Source of the DNA: Aureimonas phyllosphaerae
GTDB lineage: Bacteria > Pseudomonadota > Alphaproteobacteria > Rhizobiales > Rhizobiaceae
Reading direction: 5' to 3'
DNA length: 64,000 nt
Assembly: GCF_900113065.1 (NCBI RefSeq)
Contig: NZ_FOOA01000002.1
Coordinates: 310,001-374,000, forward strand
Notes under the pieces: model-generated
What the model was told of the DNA's origin: nothing
The model's input: the letters and a program-made list of their open reading frames with translations, nothing else
Databases searched by the model: none
Part shown: one piece after another, positions 27,089 to 36,099 of the stretch
How the letters are laid out: each line of letters starts with the position of its first letter
Numbering within the stretch: the first letter of the stretch is position 1
Translations under genes and position numbers: made by a program

Positions 27089-28240
27089 ATGGCCACCCAA
27101 GCCGCCTGGAATCATCCTGTTCCACGCATCGAAGCGTCGGAGCGCCGGCGGCGGCTGGATCGTCTGCGGGCAGAACTGGACAAAGCCGGCATCGAAGCTC
27201 TTCTCCTCGGCTCCACCGAAAGCCTTCGCTATTTCACTGGCCTCGTCTGGCATGGCAGCGAACGGTTCTGCGGCGCGCTGGTGACCCGCGACACCCTGCG
27301 ATACGTCGTGCCGGGCTTCGAGTGTTCGCGCGTGGAAACGTTGCCGCGGCTGGAGGGCGACATCGTCGCCTGGCAGGAGGAAGAGGAATCCGCAGAGCTC
27401 ATCTCCGCCATGCTGTCGTCAGGCGCGACGTTGGCACTGGACGAGCAGTTGCCCCTGTTCCAGTATCACCGTCTGGCCCGGGCTTTCGGTGCGGAGCGGC
27501 TTCGTGACGGCGGGCCGATCGTCTCCCGCCTGCGCATGCGCAAGTCCCCCACGGAGATCGCGCTGATCCAGCATGCGATGAACCTGACGCTCGGTGTTCA
27601 CGAGCGTGTCCGGGCGGATATGCAGCCCGGCATCGCGGCATCCGAGGTCGTCGCCTTCATCGATGCCGAGCATCGTCGGCTTGGAGCCGACAACGGCTCC
27701 ACCTTTGCGATCGTCTCGTTCGGTGCCGCCACCGCCTTGCCCCACGGCGCGGATGAAGAACAGACGTTGCGGGATGGCGATGTGATCCTTGTCGACACCG
27801 GTTGCCGTCTGGACGGCTATCATTCCGACCTGACGCGCACTTACGTGATGGGCGAACCGGAAGCCGACGTCGCGCGCACCTGGCGGATCGAGCGCGAGGC
27901 GCAGGACGCCGTGTTTGAGGCCGCCCAGGTCGGGGCTTCCTGCGCATCGCTCGACGACGCGGCGCGGAAGGTTCTCGGACGGCACGGGCTCGGGCCGGAC
28001 TATCGACTTCCCGGACTACCCCATCGCGCCGGCCATGGACTGGGCCTCGAGATCCACGAGGCGCCCTACATCGTTCGCGGCAACGACACAGTTCTCGAGC
28101 CCGGCATGTGCTTCTCGGTCGAACCGATGATCGTGATCCCGGACCGTTTCGGCATTCGCCTCGAGGATCATGTGTACATGACCGAAACGGGTCCCCGGTG
28201 GTTCACGAAGCCGGACGACAGTCCGACGGCACGTCGTTGA
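27089..28240 (+). CDS. M24 family metallopeptidase (Xaa-Pro aminopeptidase-like)
   Basis: 383-residue pita-bread-fold peptidase. The N-terminal creatinase-like domain (about 1-140, with LLLGSTESLRYFTGL) precedes the catalytic domain. The five metal ligands are visible: Asp in VDTGCRLDGY, Asp in HSDLTRTY, His in HRAGHGLGLEIHE, Glu in SVEPM and Glu in RLEDHV. The likely activity is removal of an N-terminal residue before proline. The ATG of MATQAAW is chosen over upstream in-frame ATGs because homology starts there. Confidence 0.92.
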   Translation: MATQAAWNHPVPRIEASERRRRLDRLRAELDKAGIEALLLGSTESLRYFTGLVWHGSERFCGALVTRDTLRYVVPGFECSRVETLPRLEGDIVAWQEEEESAELISAMLSSGATLALDEQLPLFQYHRLARAFGAERLRDGGPIVSRLRMRKSPTEIALIQHAMNLTLGVHERVRADMQPGIAASEVVAFIDAEHRRLGADNGSTFAIVSFGAATALPHGADEEQTLRDGDVILVDTGCRLDGYHSDLTRTYVMGEPEADVARTWRIEREAQDAVFEAAQVGASCASLDDAARKVLGRHGLGPDYRLPGLPHRAGHGLGLEIHEAPYIVRGNDTVLEPGMCFSVEPMIVIPDRFGIRLEDHVYMTETGPRWFTKPDDSPTARR

Positions 28241-28266
28241 ACGCCGGACCGAGAAACGCTCCGGCT

Positions 28267-30948
28267 CTACGTTCTTTCCGCGTGCGCAGCGGTCTTCTGG
28301 AGCAGAAGCGCGACGAGCGCCGTCCAGCCGGTCTGGTGACTCGCGCCGAGCCCCAGTCCCGTGTCGCCGTGGAAGAACTCGTTGAACTGGATCAGTTCGA
28401 CATCGTCCGCCCCTCCGCGAGTGGCCGGACCGCCGAGCGCCGGGCGCGTCCCATCCTCATGTCGGGCGAACAGAGCGCAGACACGCGTCGAAAGCTCGTC
28501 GGCAATCTGCGTCAGCGTCGCCATGCGGCCGGAGCCCGTCGGGCACTCCTGGCCGAACTCGTCGCCATAGAAGCGGGCGAACTCGCGGATGGACTCGACG
28601 AGCATGAGGTTGAGCGGCATCCAGACCGGCCCGCGCCAGTTGGAATTGCCGCCGAACATGCCGGAGGTCGAGACGCCGGGCTCGTAGCGCACCTCGAAAC
28701 GCGTCCCGTCGCGTTCCATGGCGAACGGAGCGTCCCTATGGGCCTTCGACAGAGAGCGAACGCCGAAGGGGGACAAGAACTCGTTCTGGTCCAGCATGCG
28801 GGCGAGCAGCCTCGACATGCGCTGTCTGCGCAGAAGCGACAGGAGGAAGCGCGCGTCCTTTCCGGGTTCGGCGAACCGCGAAACCTGCATGGTGAGATCC
28901 GGGCGATGACGCAGCATCCAGTCGAGCCGGCGGGCGAAATCGGGGTATCGCTCCGCCAGTCCGGCATCGAGCACCTCGACCGCGCAGAGCGGTATCAGTC
29001 CGACGAGCGAGCGCACCCGCAGCGTCGCCTCGGAGCCATCCGGCAGGATCAGGGCGTCGTAGAAAAAGCCATCCTCGTCGTCCCACAGGCCCCGTCCCTC
29101 GCCGCTGTCCTTGTCCGCCTCGGAGGCGCCGACATGGGTCATGGCCGAAGCGATGACGAGGAAATGCTCGAAGAACTTCGAGGCGATGTCCTCGTAGACC
29201 TTGTCCGCCTCGGCCAGTTCCAGCGCCATGCGCATGAGGTTCAGCGCGTACATGGCCATCCAGGCCGTCGCGTCCGCCTGTTCGAGCATGCCGCCGCCCG
29301 GGATCGGCTGCGAACGATCGAAGACGCCGATATTGTCGAGCCCGAGGAAGCCGCCCTGAAAGAGGTTGCGCCCCTGTGAATCCTTCTGGTTCACCCAATA
29401 GGTGAAATTGATCATCAGCTTGTGGAACAGCCGTTCGAGGAAGTCTCGATCGGGCGTACCGGTGAGCGCGGCATCCATGCGGTACACGCGCAGGGCGGCA
29501 AAGGCCTGGATGGGTGGATTGGCGTCGCCGAAGTTCCATTCGTAGGCCGGAAGCTGGCCGTTCGGATGCATGTACCGGTCACGTGCAAGCAGCAGCAGCT
29601 GCCGCTTGGCGAGCGCGGGGTCGACGATGGCCGCCGCCATGGCATGAAAGGCAAGATCCCAGGACGCGAACCATGGATACTCCCACGTGTCCGGCATCAG
29701 GATCAGGTCAGCCGCATCGAGATGCGTCCAATCGGCGTTGCGTCCGTCGAGGCGCGTCGCAGGCGGTGCCGGCTCGGCCGGGTCGCCATCCAGCCAGCGC
29801 TTCACGTCGTAGCGGTAGACCTGCTTCGACCACAGAAGGCCCGCCAGCGCCCGTCGCTGAACCAACCGCGCGTCCGCGTCGTCGATCGCCGCCTGCAGGA
29901 CGGCGAAGAACGCGTCGCATTCCTTCCGGCGCTCAGCGAACGTCCGCTCGATCGTAGCCTCGTCGAGCCGCTCGGCATCCTCGGGCGCGAAGCGATACCG
30001 CAGAACGACGTGGCCCCCGGCGGGAATGTCATGGACCGAGAGGGCGGCGCATTTCGTGCCAGCGGTTGGCAACGGGACGACACGCCCGCCGACGATATGG
30101 TCGTTGATCGCGTCCTTGAACGCGTCGTCGGCTGACGCCCCGTCGAGGCGACGGATGTTGGTCTCGTTCTCGCAGAACAGCCAGTCCGCCTGCTGAAGCG
30201 CCGAAAGCCGCATATGACCGAACTGCGGATGTGAGGCGATCACCGAGCCAACGTCCGCCGGCCCGATCAAGGGTTTGGGCGCGGCGGGTTCCCAGCTCCA
30301 CGTATTGCGGGCAACGAGTTGCGGGAGAACGTGGAGGACGGCGCCTTCCGGCCCGCGGTTCACCACGGTCACGCGCATCAGGATGTCGTTCGGAGCGGCT
30401 TTGGCGTAGTCGACCTGAACATCGAAGAAGCGGTCGTCGGCCAGGACACCGGTGTCCGACAGTTCGTATTCCGGTGCCACGGTTCCGCGTCTTCGTCCGT
30501 TCTCCGCCACGAGGTCCCCGTAAGGGAACCGCCTTTGCGGATATCGGTAGAGCATCGACTGCCAGGCATGGCTCGGCACCGCATCGAGATGCCACCACAG
30601 CTCCTTCACGTCCTCACCGTGATTGCCCTCCGCATTGGTCAGCCCGAAGAGGCGCTCCTTCAGGATCGGATCCACCCCGTTCCACAAGGCGAGCGACAGG
30701 CACCAGGTCTGATCGGCGTCGCAGAACCCGGCGATGCCGTCCTCCCCCCAGCGATAGCTGCGCGATCGTGCGTGATCGTGTGGAAGATATGACCACGCGT
30801 CGCCGTCCGCGCTGTAGTCCTCGCGGACCGTGCCCCATTGGCGCTCCGCCATATAGGGGCCCCACCTGAGCCACGCGTCCTGTTCGGGACCATGGATTCG
30901 CTGGCCTTCGGCGGTTTCGAGGAGCGGCGAACGCTCCGCCTCGCTCAT
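28267..30948 (-). CDS. Glucosidase-like glycoside hydrolase (GH63 / MGH1-like)
   Basis: 893-residue cytoplasmic-looking protein without a signal peptide. The N-terminal half is a beta-rich supersandwich region (WGPYMAERQWGTVREDYS onwards). The C-terminal half is an (alpha/alpha)6 barrel of the GH63 clan, with WEYPWFASWDLAFHAMA, FQGGFLGLDNIGVFDRS, NSNWRGPVWMPLN and IQFNEFFHGDTGLGLGASHQTGW; the last probably holds the catalytic base Glu. Homologues hydrolyse glucosyl linkages, but the substrate is not known. Its ATG overlaps the zwf stop by four bases (ATGA), so it is translationally coupled to zwf. Confidence 0.85.
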   Translation of the reverse strand: MSEAERSPLLETAEGQRIHGPEQDAWLRWGPYMAERQWGTVREDYSADGDAWSYLPHDHARSRSYRWGEDGIAGFCDADQTWCLSLALWNGVDPILKERLFGLTNAEGNHGEDVKELWWHLDAVPSHAWQSMLYRYPQRRFPYGDLVAENGRRRGTVAPEYELSDTGVLADDRFFDVQVDYAKAAPNDILMRVTVVNRGPEGAVLHVLPQLVARNTWSWEPAAPKPLIGPADVGSVIASHPQFGHMRLSALQQADWLFCENETNIRRLDGASADDAFKDAINDHIVGGRVVPLPTAGTKCAALSVHDIPAGGHVVLRYRFAPEDAERLDEATIERTFAERRKECDAFFAVLQAAIDDADARLVQRRALAGLLWSKQVYRYDVKRWLDGDPAEPAPPATRLDGRNADWTHLDAADLILMPDTWEYPWFASWDLAFHAMAAAIVDPALAKRQLLLLARDRYMHPNGQLPAYEWNFGDANPPIQAFAALRVYRMDAALTGTPDRDFLERLFHKLMINFTYWVNQKDSQGRNLFQGGFLGLDNIGVFDRSQPIPGGGMLEQADATAWMAMYALNLMRMALELAEADKVYEDIASKFFEHFLVIASAMTHVGASEADKDSGEGRGLWDDEDGFFYDALILPDGSEATLRVRSLVGLIPLCAVEVLDAGLAERYPDFARRLDWMLRHRPDLTMQVSRFAEPGKDARFLLSLLRRQRMSRLLARMLDQNEFLSPFGVRSLSKAHRDAPFAMERDGTRFEVRYEPGVSTSGMFGGNSNWRGPVWMPLNLMLVESIREFARFYGDEFGQECPTGSGRMATLTQIADELSTRVCALFARHEDGTRPALGGPATRGGADDVELIQFNEFFHGDTGLGLGASHQTGWTALVALLLQKTAAHAERT

Positions 30949-32465
30949 CCCGCCTTCGTCCCGTCGGCCATCCGCCGCCCGGCCTTGGCATCGGGCTGCG
31001 GCTGAAGACTGGCCCAGGCGCGGCCGTCCCGCGCCAACAGGGCATCGGCGGACGCAGGTCCAGCGCTACCGGCAGCATAGAGCTCCGGCTCGCCCGTCTT
31101 CCAGGCCTCCAGCACGGGCTCGACCGAGACCCACGGCGCCTCGATGGCGTCGGCCCGCTGGAAGAGCGACGCGTCGCCCATCATGCAGGCGTAGAGCAGC
31201 GACTCGTAGCCGATGTTCGGCACGTGTTCGAAGAAGTCGTCGTGCATGAAGGTCTCGGCAACCGGGGCCAGCGCCATGCCGGGTCCCGGCGCCTTGATCT
31301 GGAAGTCCGTCCGCAGGCCCTTGTCGCCATCGATATGAAGCGACAGCCGGTTCGCCTCGGGCTGCCCGCCGAAGATCGAATGCGCGGACGGCTTGAACTG
31401 GAGCACGATCTCCGTCCGGTGCGCGGAGAGGCGCTTGCCCGTTCGCAGGTAGAACGGCACGCCCTGCCACCGCGGTGTCGCGATCTCGAGGCGAAGAGCG
31501 GCATAGGTCTCGATCGGGCTGTTCGGATCGACGCCGGGCTCCTCGCGGTAGCTGACGCGCGGTGCGCCGTTGACGGTGCCGGCCGCGTACTGGCCGCGCA
31601 CCATGTCCAGTGGCTTCACCGGCTGGACCGCGGCGAGAACCCTTCCCTTGGCATCGCGAACCGCACGCTCGCCAAGATCCTTCGGCGGCTCCATCGTGAC
31701 CATCGCCAGAACCTGGAAAAGGTGGTTCGGCACCATGTCTCGCAACGCACCGGTGCGCTCGTAGAAGCTGCCGCGGCCCTCGACGCCGAGAACCTCCGCC
31801 GCGGTAATCTGTACGTGGTCGAGGTGTTCGGCCGACCACAGCGGCTCGAAGATCCGGTTCGCGAAGCGTAGGGCCATGATCGCCTGGACCGTTTCCTTCC
31901 CGAGGAAATGGTCGATCCGATAGATCTGGTGCTCCTGCGCCCAGCCGAGAATCTTGGCGTCGAGGGCGCGCGCGGAGGCGAGGTCATCGCCGAACGGCTT
32001 CTCGACGACGAGGCGGCGGAAGTCACCCGCGTTCTCCTGCAGGAGATCGGCCTTTCCAAGCCCGTCGGCGATGGGACCGAAGAACCGTCCCGCCACCGCG
32101 CAATAGAAGATCGCGCTTCCGTGCACTCGCGCCGCGAGAGCCTGATAGGTCGCGTCCTGCGTCACGTCGCCGTGCTGGTAGCTCAGGCGACCGGAGAGAT
32201 CGCACCATACGTCCTCCCGGATGGAGCCCGCGTTGAATTCGGCCGCTGGGTCCGCCGCCATCTGATGCAACGCGTCATAGAGGTTCTGGCGCCAGGTCTC
32301 ATCGGTCAGTTCGGCACGGTCGATGCCGATGATACGGAAGTCGGGATCGAGAACGCCGGAAACCATGAGGTCGTAGATCGAGGGAACCAGCAATCTCTTC
32401 ACCAGATCTCCGGCGGCGCCGAACAGGACGAGCGTACAGGCTGGGGCGACGGCGGGTGCGGTCAT
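30945..32465 (-). CDS. zwf: Glucose-6-phosphate 1-dehydrogenase
   Basis: Oxidises glucose-6-phosphate to 6-phosphogluconolactone with NAD(P)+. The 506-residue protein has the cofactor motif LFGAAGDLVKRLL, VVEKPFG, and the active-site segment RIDHFLGKE with the catalytic His. The start at MTAPAVAP places the Rossmann motif about 15 residues in. The frame extends far upstream without homology. zwf normally leads a zwf-pgl-edd operon in this group; here it is followed instead by the glucosidase gene. Confidence 0.97.
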   Translation of the reverse strand: MTAPAVAPACTLVLFGAAGDLVKRLLVPSIYDLMVSGVLDPDFRIIGIDRAELTDETWRQNLYDALHQMAADPAAEFNAGSIREDVWCDLSGRLSYQHGDVTQDATYQALAARVHGSAIFYCAVAGRFFGPIADGLGKADLLQENAGDFRRLVVEKPFGDDLASARALDAKILGWAQEHQIYRIDHFLGKETVQAIMALRFANRIFEPLWSAEHLDHVQITAAEVLGVEGRGSFYERTGALRDMVPNHLFQVLAMVTMEPPKDLGERAVRDAKGRVLAAVQPVKPLDMVRGQYAAGTVNGAPRVSYREEPGVDPNSPIETYAALRLEIATPRWQGVPFYLRTGKRLSAHRTEIVLQFKPSAHSIFGGQPEANRLSLHIDGDKGLRTDFQIKAPGPGMALAPVAETFMHDDFFEHVPNIGYESLLYACMMGDASLFQRADAIEAPWVSVEPVLEAWKTGEPELYAAGSAGPASADALLARDGRAWASLQPQPDAKAGRRMADGTKAG

Positions 32466-32736
32466 GGGGGGTTCCAAGCGATTCGGACGATGCACGGCTT
32501 GCTGCGAGACGACAGGTCGCACATCGTTGCGACAGGCTGAAGGGAGTTGGGAGCCTCGCGCGCGCTGTAAACACGCAAGCACGCAAGATTCTCGCGTCGA
32601 CCCTGTCGCGGACGACCACAGACGGCCTCCGGGAAATGCCAAAGACAGAAGCCTCACCCGGACCGTTTGTCCACGTATCCCGCGCGGATCGCTCGTGCTA
32701 TCGAGGTCGAGAGGATTTTCGGGGAGCGATCGGACG

Positions 32737-33126
32737 GTGACGGCGCAGCGCAGGGTTTGGGCAGACTGGGTCGTGCGCATCGTCGCACTGCTCTTCGTCG
32801 TCCATGGCGCGCTGCTGGCCTTGTCCCAGGGCGCCAACGCCGACAGCGTGCGGCGGGACCAGTTCGGCAACGTGCTCTGTCTTGCCAGCGCCGAGATCGG
32901 GCACGCAGGCCACGATCGCCCGGCCGAAAACCATGCACAGGTCATGGCATGCTGCACGCTCGCCTGCGGCATGTTCGCGGGTCTGATTGATCCGGTCGTC
33001 GTAGCGCCGCTGGCCACCCCGTGGGGGCTCATCGTCGCGGCCCCGAGGTTCCGCAGTTACGCGGATGTCCTGCCCGGCATTGCGGAAACGCCACGCAACA
33101 CGCGTGGACCACCGAAAGCCGTCTGA
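32737..33126 (+). CDS. DUF2946-like small membrane protein with a His/Cys cluster
   Basis: 129-residue protein starting at a GTG with GGGGAG nine bases upstream. It has an N-terminal hydrophobic segment (VVRIVALLFVVHGALLALS) and a second one near residues 79-102. Between them lies a candidate metal-binding cluster: His56, His59 and His66 followed by Cys72, Cys73 and Cys77 (ACCTLACGM), plus Cys48. The pattern resembles DUF2946 proteins found next to copper genes. It is the first gene of a four-gene same-strand run with PepSY, PCu(A)C and SOD genes. Metal binding is inferred. Confidence 0.65.
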   Translation: MTAQRRVWADWVVRIVALLFVVHGALLALSQGANADSVRRDQFGNVLCLASAEIGHAGHDRPAENHAQVMACCTLACGMFAGLIDPVVVAPLATPWGLIVAAPRFRSYADVLPGIAETPRNTRGPPKAV

Positions 33127-33259
33127 GACCGCTTTCCGCCTTGAGCCATCATCGTATTTCCTTCGCGCCGCCCCTTGCGGGCCGGCCAGGACGGCGTGGA
33201 TGGCTCATGCCTGGCCCATCGGCCAAGGCGAACGTCTCTCCGCTTCCGGATTTCCCTCC

Positions 33260-34624
33260 ATGTCGGACTTCACCCTCGATCGTCCGGGGCGCACCGCGCG
33301 CGCGGCAAATGCGATCGACCTCTACCGCGCCGTTTGGCGATGGCATTTCTATGCGGGACTCTTCGTCCTGCCGTTCCTCCTAACGTTGTCGATCACCGGC
33401 GGTCTTTACCTCTTCCGCGACGAGATCGACGGGATCATTCATTCCGACGTTAAGCGTGTGGTCGCCCTAGAAGGCGCCAGCCTCGTCAGACCGTCGGAGA
33501 TGGTGGACGCCGCACTCGCCGTCCATCACGGCACCGCGGTCAAGTTCACGAGCCCCGCGGATCCGACGTCGTCCGCCGAAGTGACGGTGCGCACCGACAC
33601 GGGGGAGCGGCTTGCCGTCTACGTCGATCCCTTCAGCGGCAATGTGCTGGGAGCCCTGCCCGACCGGGGAACCGTCATGTGGACGATCCGTCAGTTCCAC
33701 AGCCTCAAGTTTTTCGGACCGATCGCGCGTGGAGTCATCGAGATCGCGGCCGGCTGGTCGATCCTGCTCGTCGCGACGGGTGTGTTCCTATGGTGGCCGC
33801 GGGGACAGAAGGGCGGCGTCGTTTCCGTGCGCGGAACGCCGTCGCGACGCGTGTTCTGGCGCGACGCCCACGCCGTCACCGGCATCGCGGTAGGAGGATT
33901 CCTCGTCTTTCTGGCGGTGACGGGCATGCCCTGGTCTCAGGTCTGGGGCGGGCAGGTGAACCAGTGGGCCAACGGCTCCAACTTCGGCTATCCGTCCGGC
34001 ATACGCGTCGACATTCCCATGTCGAAGGCCAAGCTCAGCGACGCAGGCACGACCAGCTGGTCGATGGAGCAGGCACAGGTTCCTGTCTCGGCGCCTTCCG
34101 CGCGGTCCCCGATCGGCCTCGACGAGGCGATCGAAACCTTCGACCGTCTCGGACTGCATCGCGGCTACGCCGTGAACATTCCGACCAGCGAGACCGGTGT
34201 TTACACCGGCTCGGTCTACCCCGACGACGCAGCCAGTCAGCGCGTCGTGCATCTCGACCAGTACAGCGGCGTCCCTCTCCTCGACATGGGATACGGTAAC
34301 TACGGACCGCTGGGAAAGGCCCTCGAATGGGGCATCAGCGTCCATCTTGGACAACAGTTCGGGCTCGCCAACCAGATCGTCCTCCTGCTGGTCTGCATCG
34401 GCAACGTCGTGCTGGCGGTCTCCGCCGGGGTCATGTGGTGGAAGCGTCGTCCGGCGCGCTCCATGGGCGTTCCGCCGATGCCGAAGGAGCCGAGAGCTCT
34501 CTGGGGCCTTCTGGCTCTGCTGGCGGTCGGCGGCATCCTCTTCCCGCTGGTCGGCGCTTCGCTCGTTGTGATGCTCATCATCGACACCGCCATCCGCAAG
34601 CTCGTGCGCCCTGCCGCCGCATGA
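33260..34624 (+). CDS. PepSY-associated TM helix (PepSY_TM) family membrane protein
   Basis: 454-residue inner-membrane protein with about five hydrophobic helices and periplasmic PepSY-like regions. Helix ends carry conserved histidines: WRWHFYAGLF (His29), FHSLKFF, AHAVTGIAVGGF and SVHLGQQFG. Family members are linked to ferric or flavin-type reductases, siderophore use and copper genes. Paired intramembrane His residues could coordinate haem; this is inference. The start at MSDFTLDRP is chosen because the first helix begins about residue 30. It lies 133 bases after the DUF2946-like gene. Confidence 0.88.
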   Translation: MSDFTLDRPGRTARAANAIDLYRAVWRWHFYAGLFVLPFLLTLSITGGLYLFRDEIDGIIHSDVKRVVALEGASLVRPSEMVDAALAVHHGTAVKFTSPADPTSSAEVTVRTDTGERLAVYVDPFSGNVLGALPDRGTVMWTIRQFHSLKFFGPIARGVIEIAAGWSILLVATGVFLWWPRGQKGGVVSVRGTPSRRVFWRDAHAVTGIAVGGFLVFLAVTGMPWSQVWGGQVNQWANGSNFGYPSGIRVDIPMSKAKLSDAGTTSWSMEQAQVPVSAPSARSPIGLDEAIETFDRLGLHRGYAVNIPTSETGVYTGSVYPDDAASQRVVHLDQYSGVPLLDMGYGNYGPLGKALEWGISVHLGQQFGLANQIVLLLVCIGNVVLAVSAGVMWWKRRPARSMGVPPMPKEPRALWGLLALLAVGGILFPLVGASLVVMLIIDTAIRKLVRPAAA

Positions 34625-34708
34625 GTCCTCGACGGGACAAGGTCTCGACGCCTTGTCCCTTCATCCCGAACAACACGTTTCGCACCCTCTTTTCTCCGGA
34701 TGCACCTC

Positions 34709-35212
34709 ATGGCCAACAAAGCTTCCGCCGTTCGGTCCCTTGTCGCGGCCGCTGCCGCTCTCGGGGCAGTTTCCACCCTGCCCTCCCTCGCAGCGGCTCA
34801 TGAATACAAGGTCGGCTCGATCGAAATCGGGCATCCCTGGAGCCGTGCGATGCCGCCGGGCGCACGCACGGGTGTCGGCTACCTCGTCCTGAAAAATGAC
34901 GGCACGAACGCGGACCGACTGGTATCCGTCAGTTCGCCGGCTGCGACCTCGGTGGAAGTGCATGACATGTCTATCACCGATGGGGTGATGACGATGCGCA
35001 AGGTCGAAGGCGGGCTCGATCTCACGCCGGGCAGCGAGGCGAAACTTGCGCCGGGCGGTCTCCACCTGATGCTGGTCGGGGTGAAGGAGCCGTTCAAGGA
35101 GGGGCAGATGGTGCCGCTCGATCTGACCTTCGAGAAAGCGGGGACGGTGGAGGTGCAGCTGAAGGTCGACGCCATGGGCGCGAAGAGCGAGCACACGGCA
35201 CACGCCCAATAA
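34709..35212 (+). CDS. Periplasmic copper chaperone PCu(A)C
   Basis: 167-residue exported protein with an N-terminal signal (about 1-30, LVAAAAALGAVSTLPSLAAA). The mature domain has the Cu(I)-binding pattern of the family: His85, Met96, His119 and Met121, spaced as in H(M)X10MX21HXM. PCu(A)C proteins deliver copper in the periplasm, classically to the CuA or CuB site of cytochrome oxidase. It lies 84 bases after the PepSY gene. An in-frame ATG at 34700 is an alternative start. Confidence 0.93.
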   Translation: MANKASAVRSLVAAAAALGAVSTLPSLAAAHEYKVGSIEIGHPWSRAMPPGARTGVGYLVLKNDGTNADRLVSVSSPAATSVEVHDMSITDGVMTMRKVEGGLDLTPGSEAKLAPGGLHLMLVGVKEPFKEGQMVPLDLTFEKAGTVEVQLKVDAMGAKSEHTAHAQ

Positions 35213-35306
35213 GCGCGAACCGGCGCCGTCGATCACGACTTGTTTTTGCAACATCTGCGGGGAGGCTTCGTTGCGAATGGGTTTACCGTCCAAACGGAGC
35301 GCTTCC

Positions 35307-36053
35307 ATGCGTCGCCTGACCCTTTGCACGACCTTTGCCGTCCTCACCGTAACGGCCGGGGCGCTGGCCCCGATCCATTCCGCCAACGCGCAGCAGAATG
35401 CGCCGGCTACAGCCGAGACAGCCGCACAGTCTGAGCCGTTCAAACTTCCCGAACTCGGCTATTCCTACGATGCGCTGGCACCGATCATCGATGCGAAGAC
35501 CATGGAGCTGCACCACTCCAAGCATCATCAGGCGTTTGTGACCGCTCTCAACAATGCCGCGAAGACCGACCCGTCGATCGCGAACGTTCCTGTCGAGGAG
35601 TTGCTGGCGTCGGTCAGCGGACGTCCCGCAGCCATCCGAAACAACGCCGGCGGACATTGGAACCACACGTTCTTCTGGCAGATCATGGCACCGGAGGGTC
35701 AACGCGGCGAGCCGTCGGCCGAGCTGACCAGCGCGATCAACGAGTCCTTCGGTTCGATGGACGAGTTCAAGAAGGCGTTCCAGGCAGCCGGCACCAGCCG
35801 CTTCGGCTCCGGCTGGGCCTGGCTGATCGTCGGCGACGACAAGAAGCTCGCGGTGGTTTCGACACCGAACCAGGACAATCCTCTGATGGACGTCGCGGAG
35901 ACGCGCGGCATGCCGGTTCTTGGCAACGACGTGTGGGAACACGCCTACTATCTCACGTACAACAATCGTCGGGCGGACTACCTGTCGGCGTGGTGGGATG
36001 CCGTGAACTGGACCAAGGTGTCCGAGAACTACGCCAAGGCGATGGAAGGCTGA
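35307..36053 (+). CDS. Superoxide dismutase (Fe/Mn family), exported form
   Basis: 248-residue enzyme with a Sec signal peptide (MRRLTLCTTFAVLTVTAGAL, probable cut after ANA at residue 28), so it should act in the periplasm. Metal ligands are His69, His120 (GGHWNHTFFW), Asp208 and His212 (DVWEHAYY). Gly residues before the second His and Gln189 in PNQDNPL are the pattern of manganese rather than iron enzymes. GGAG precedes the ATG. It ends the run after PCu(A)C, with a strong terminator following. Confidence 0.93.
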   Translation: MRRLTLCTTFAVLTVTAGALAPIHSANAQQNAPATAETAAQSEPFKLPELGYSYDALAPIIDAKTMELHHSKHHQAFVTALNNAAKTDPSIANVPVEELLASVSGRPAAIRNNAGGHWNHTFFWQIMAPEGQRGEPSAELTSAINESFGSMDEFKKAFQAAGTSRFGSGWAWLIVGDDKKLAVVSTPNQDNPLMDVAETRGMPVLGNDVWEHAYYLTYNNRRADYLSAWWDAVNWTKVSENYAKAMEG

Positions 36054-36070
36054 GACGCGCCGAGCGATGG

Positions 36071-36097
36071 GGAGCGCCGATCGGCGCTCTCCGTTTT
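36071..36097 (+). terminator. Rho-independent terminator after the superoxide dismutase gene
   Basis: An 18-base perfect palindrome, GAGCGCCGATCGGCGCTC, is followed by TTTT within five bases. It separates the SOD gene from the convergent BLUF gene, whose stop is at 36100. Confidence 0.85.
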
Positions 36098-36099
36098 GT

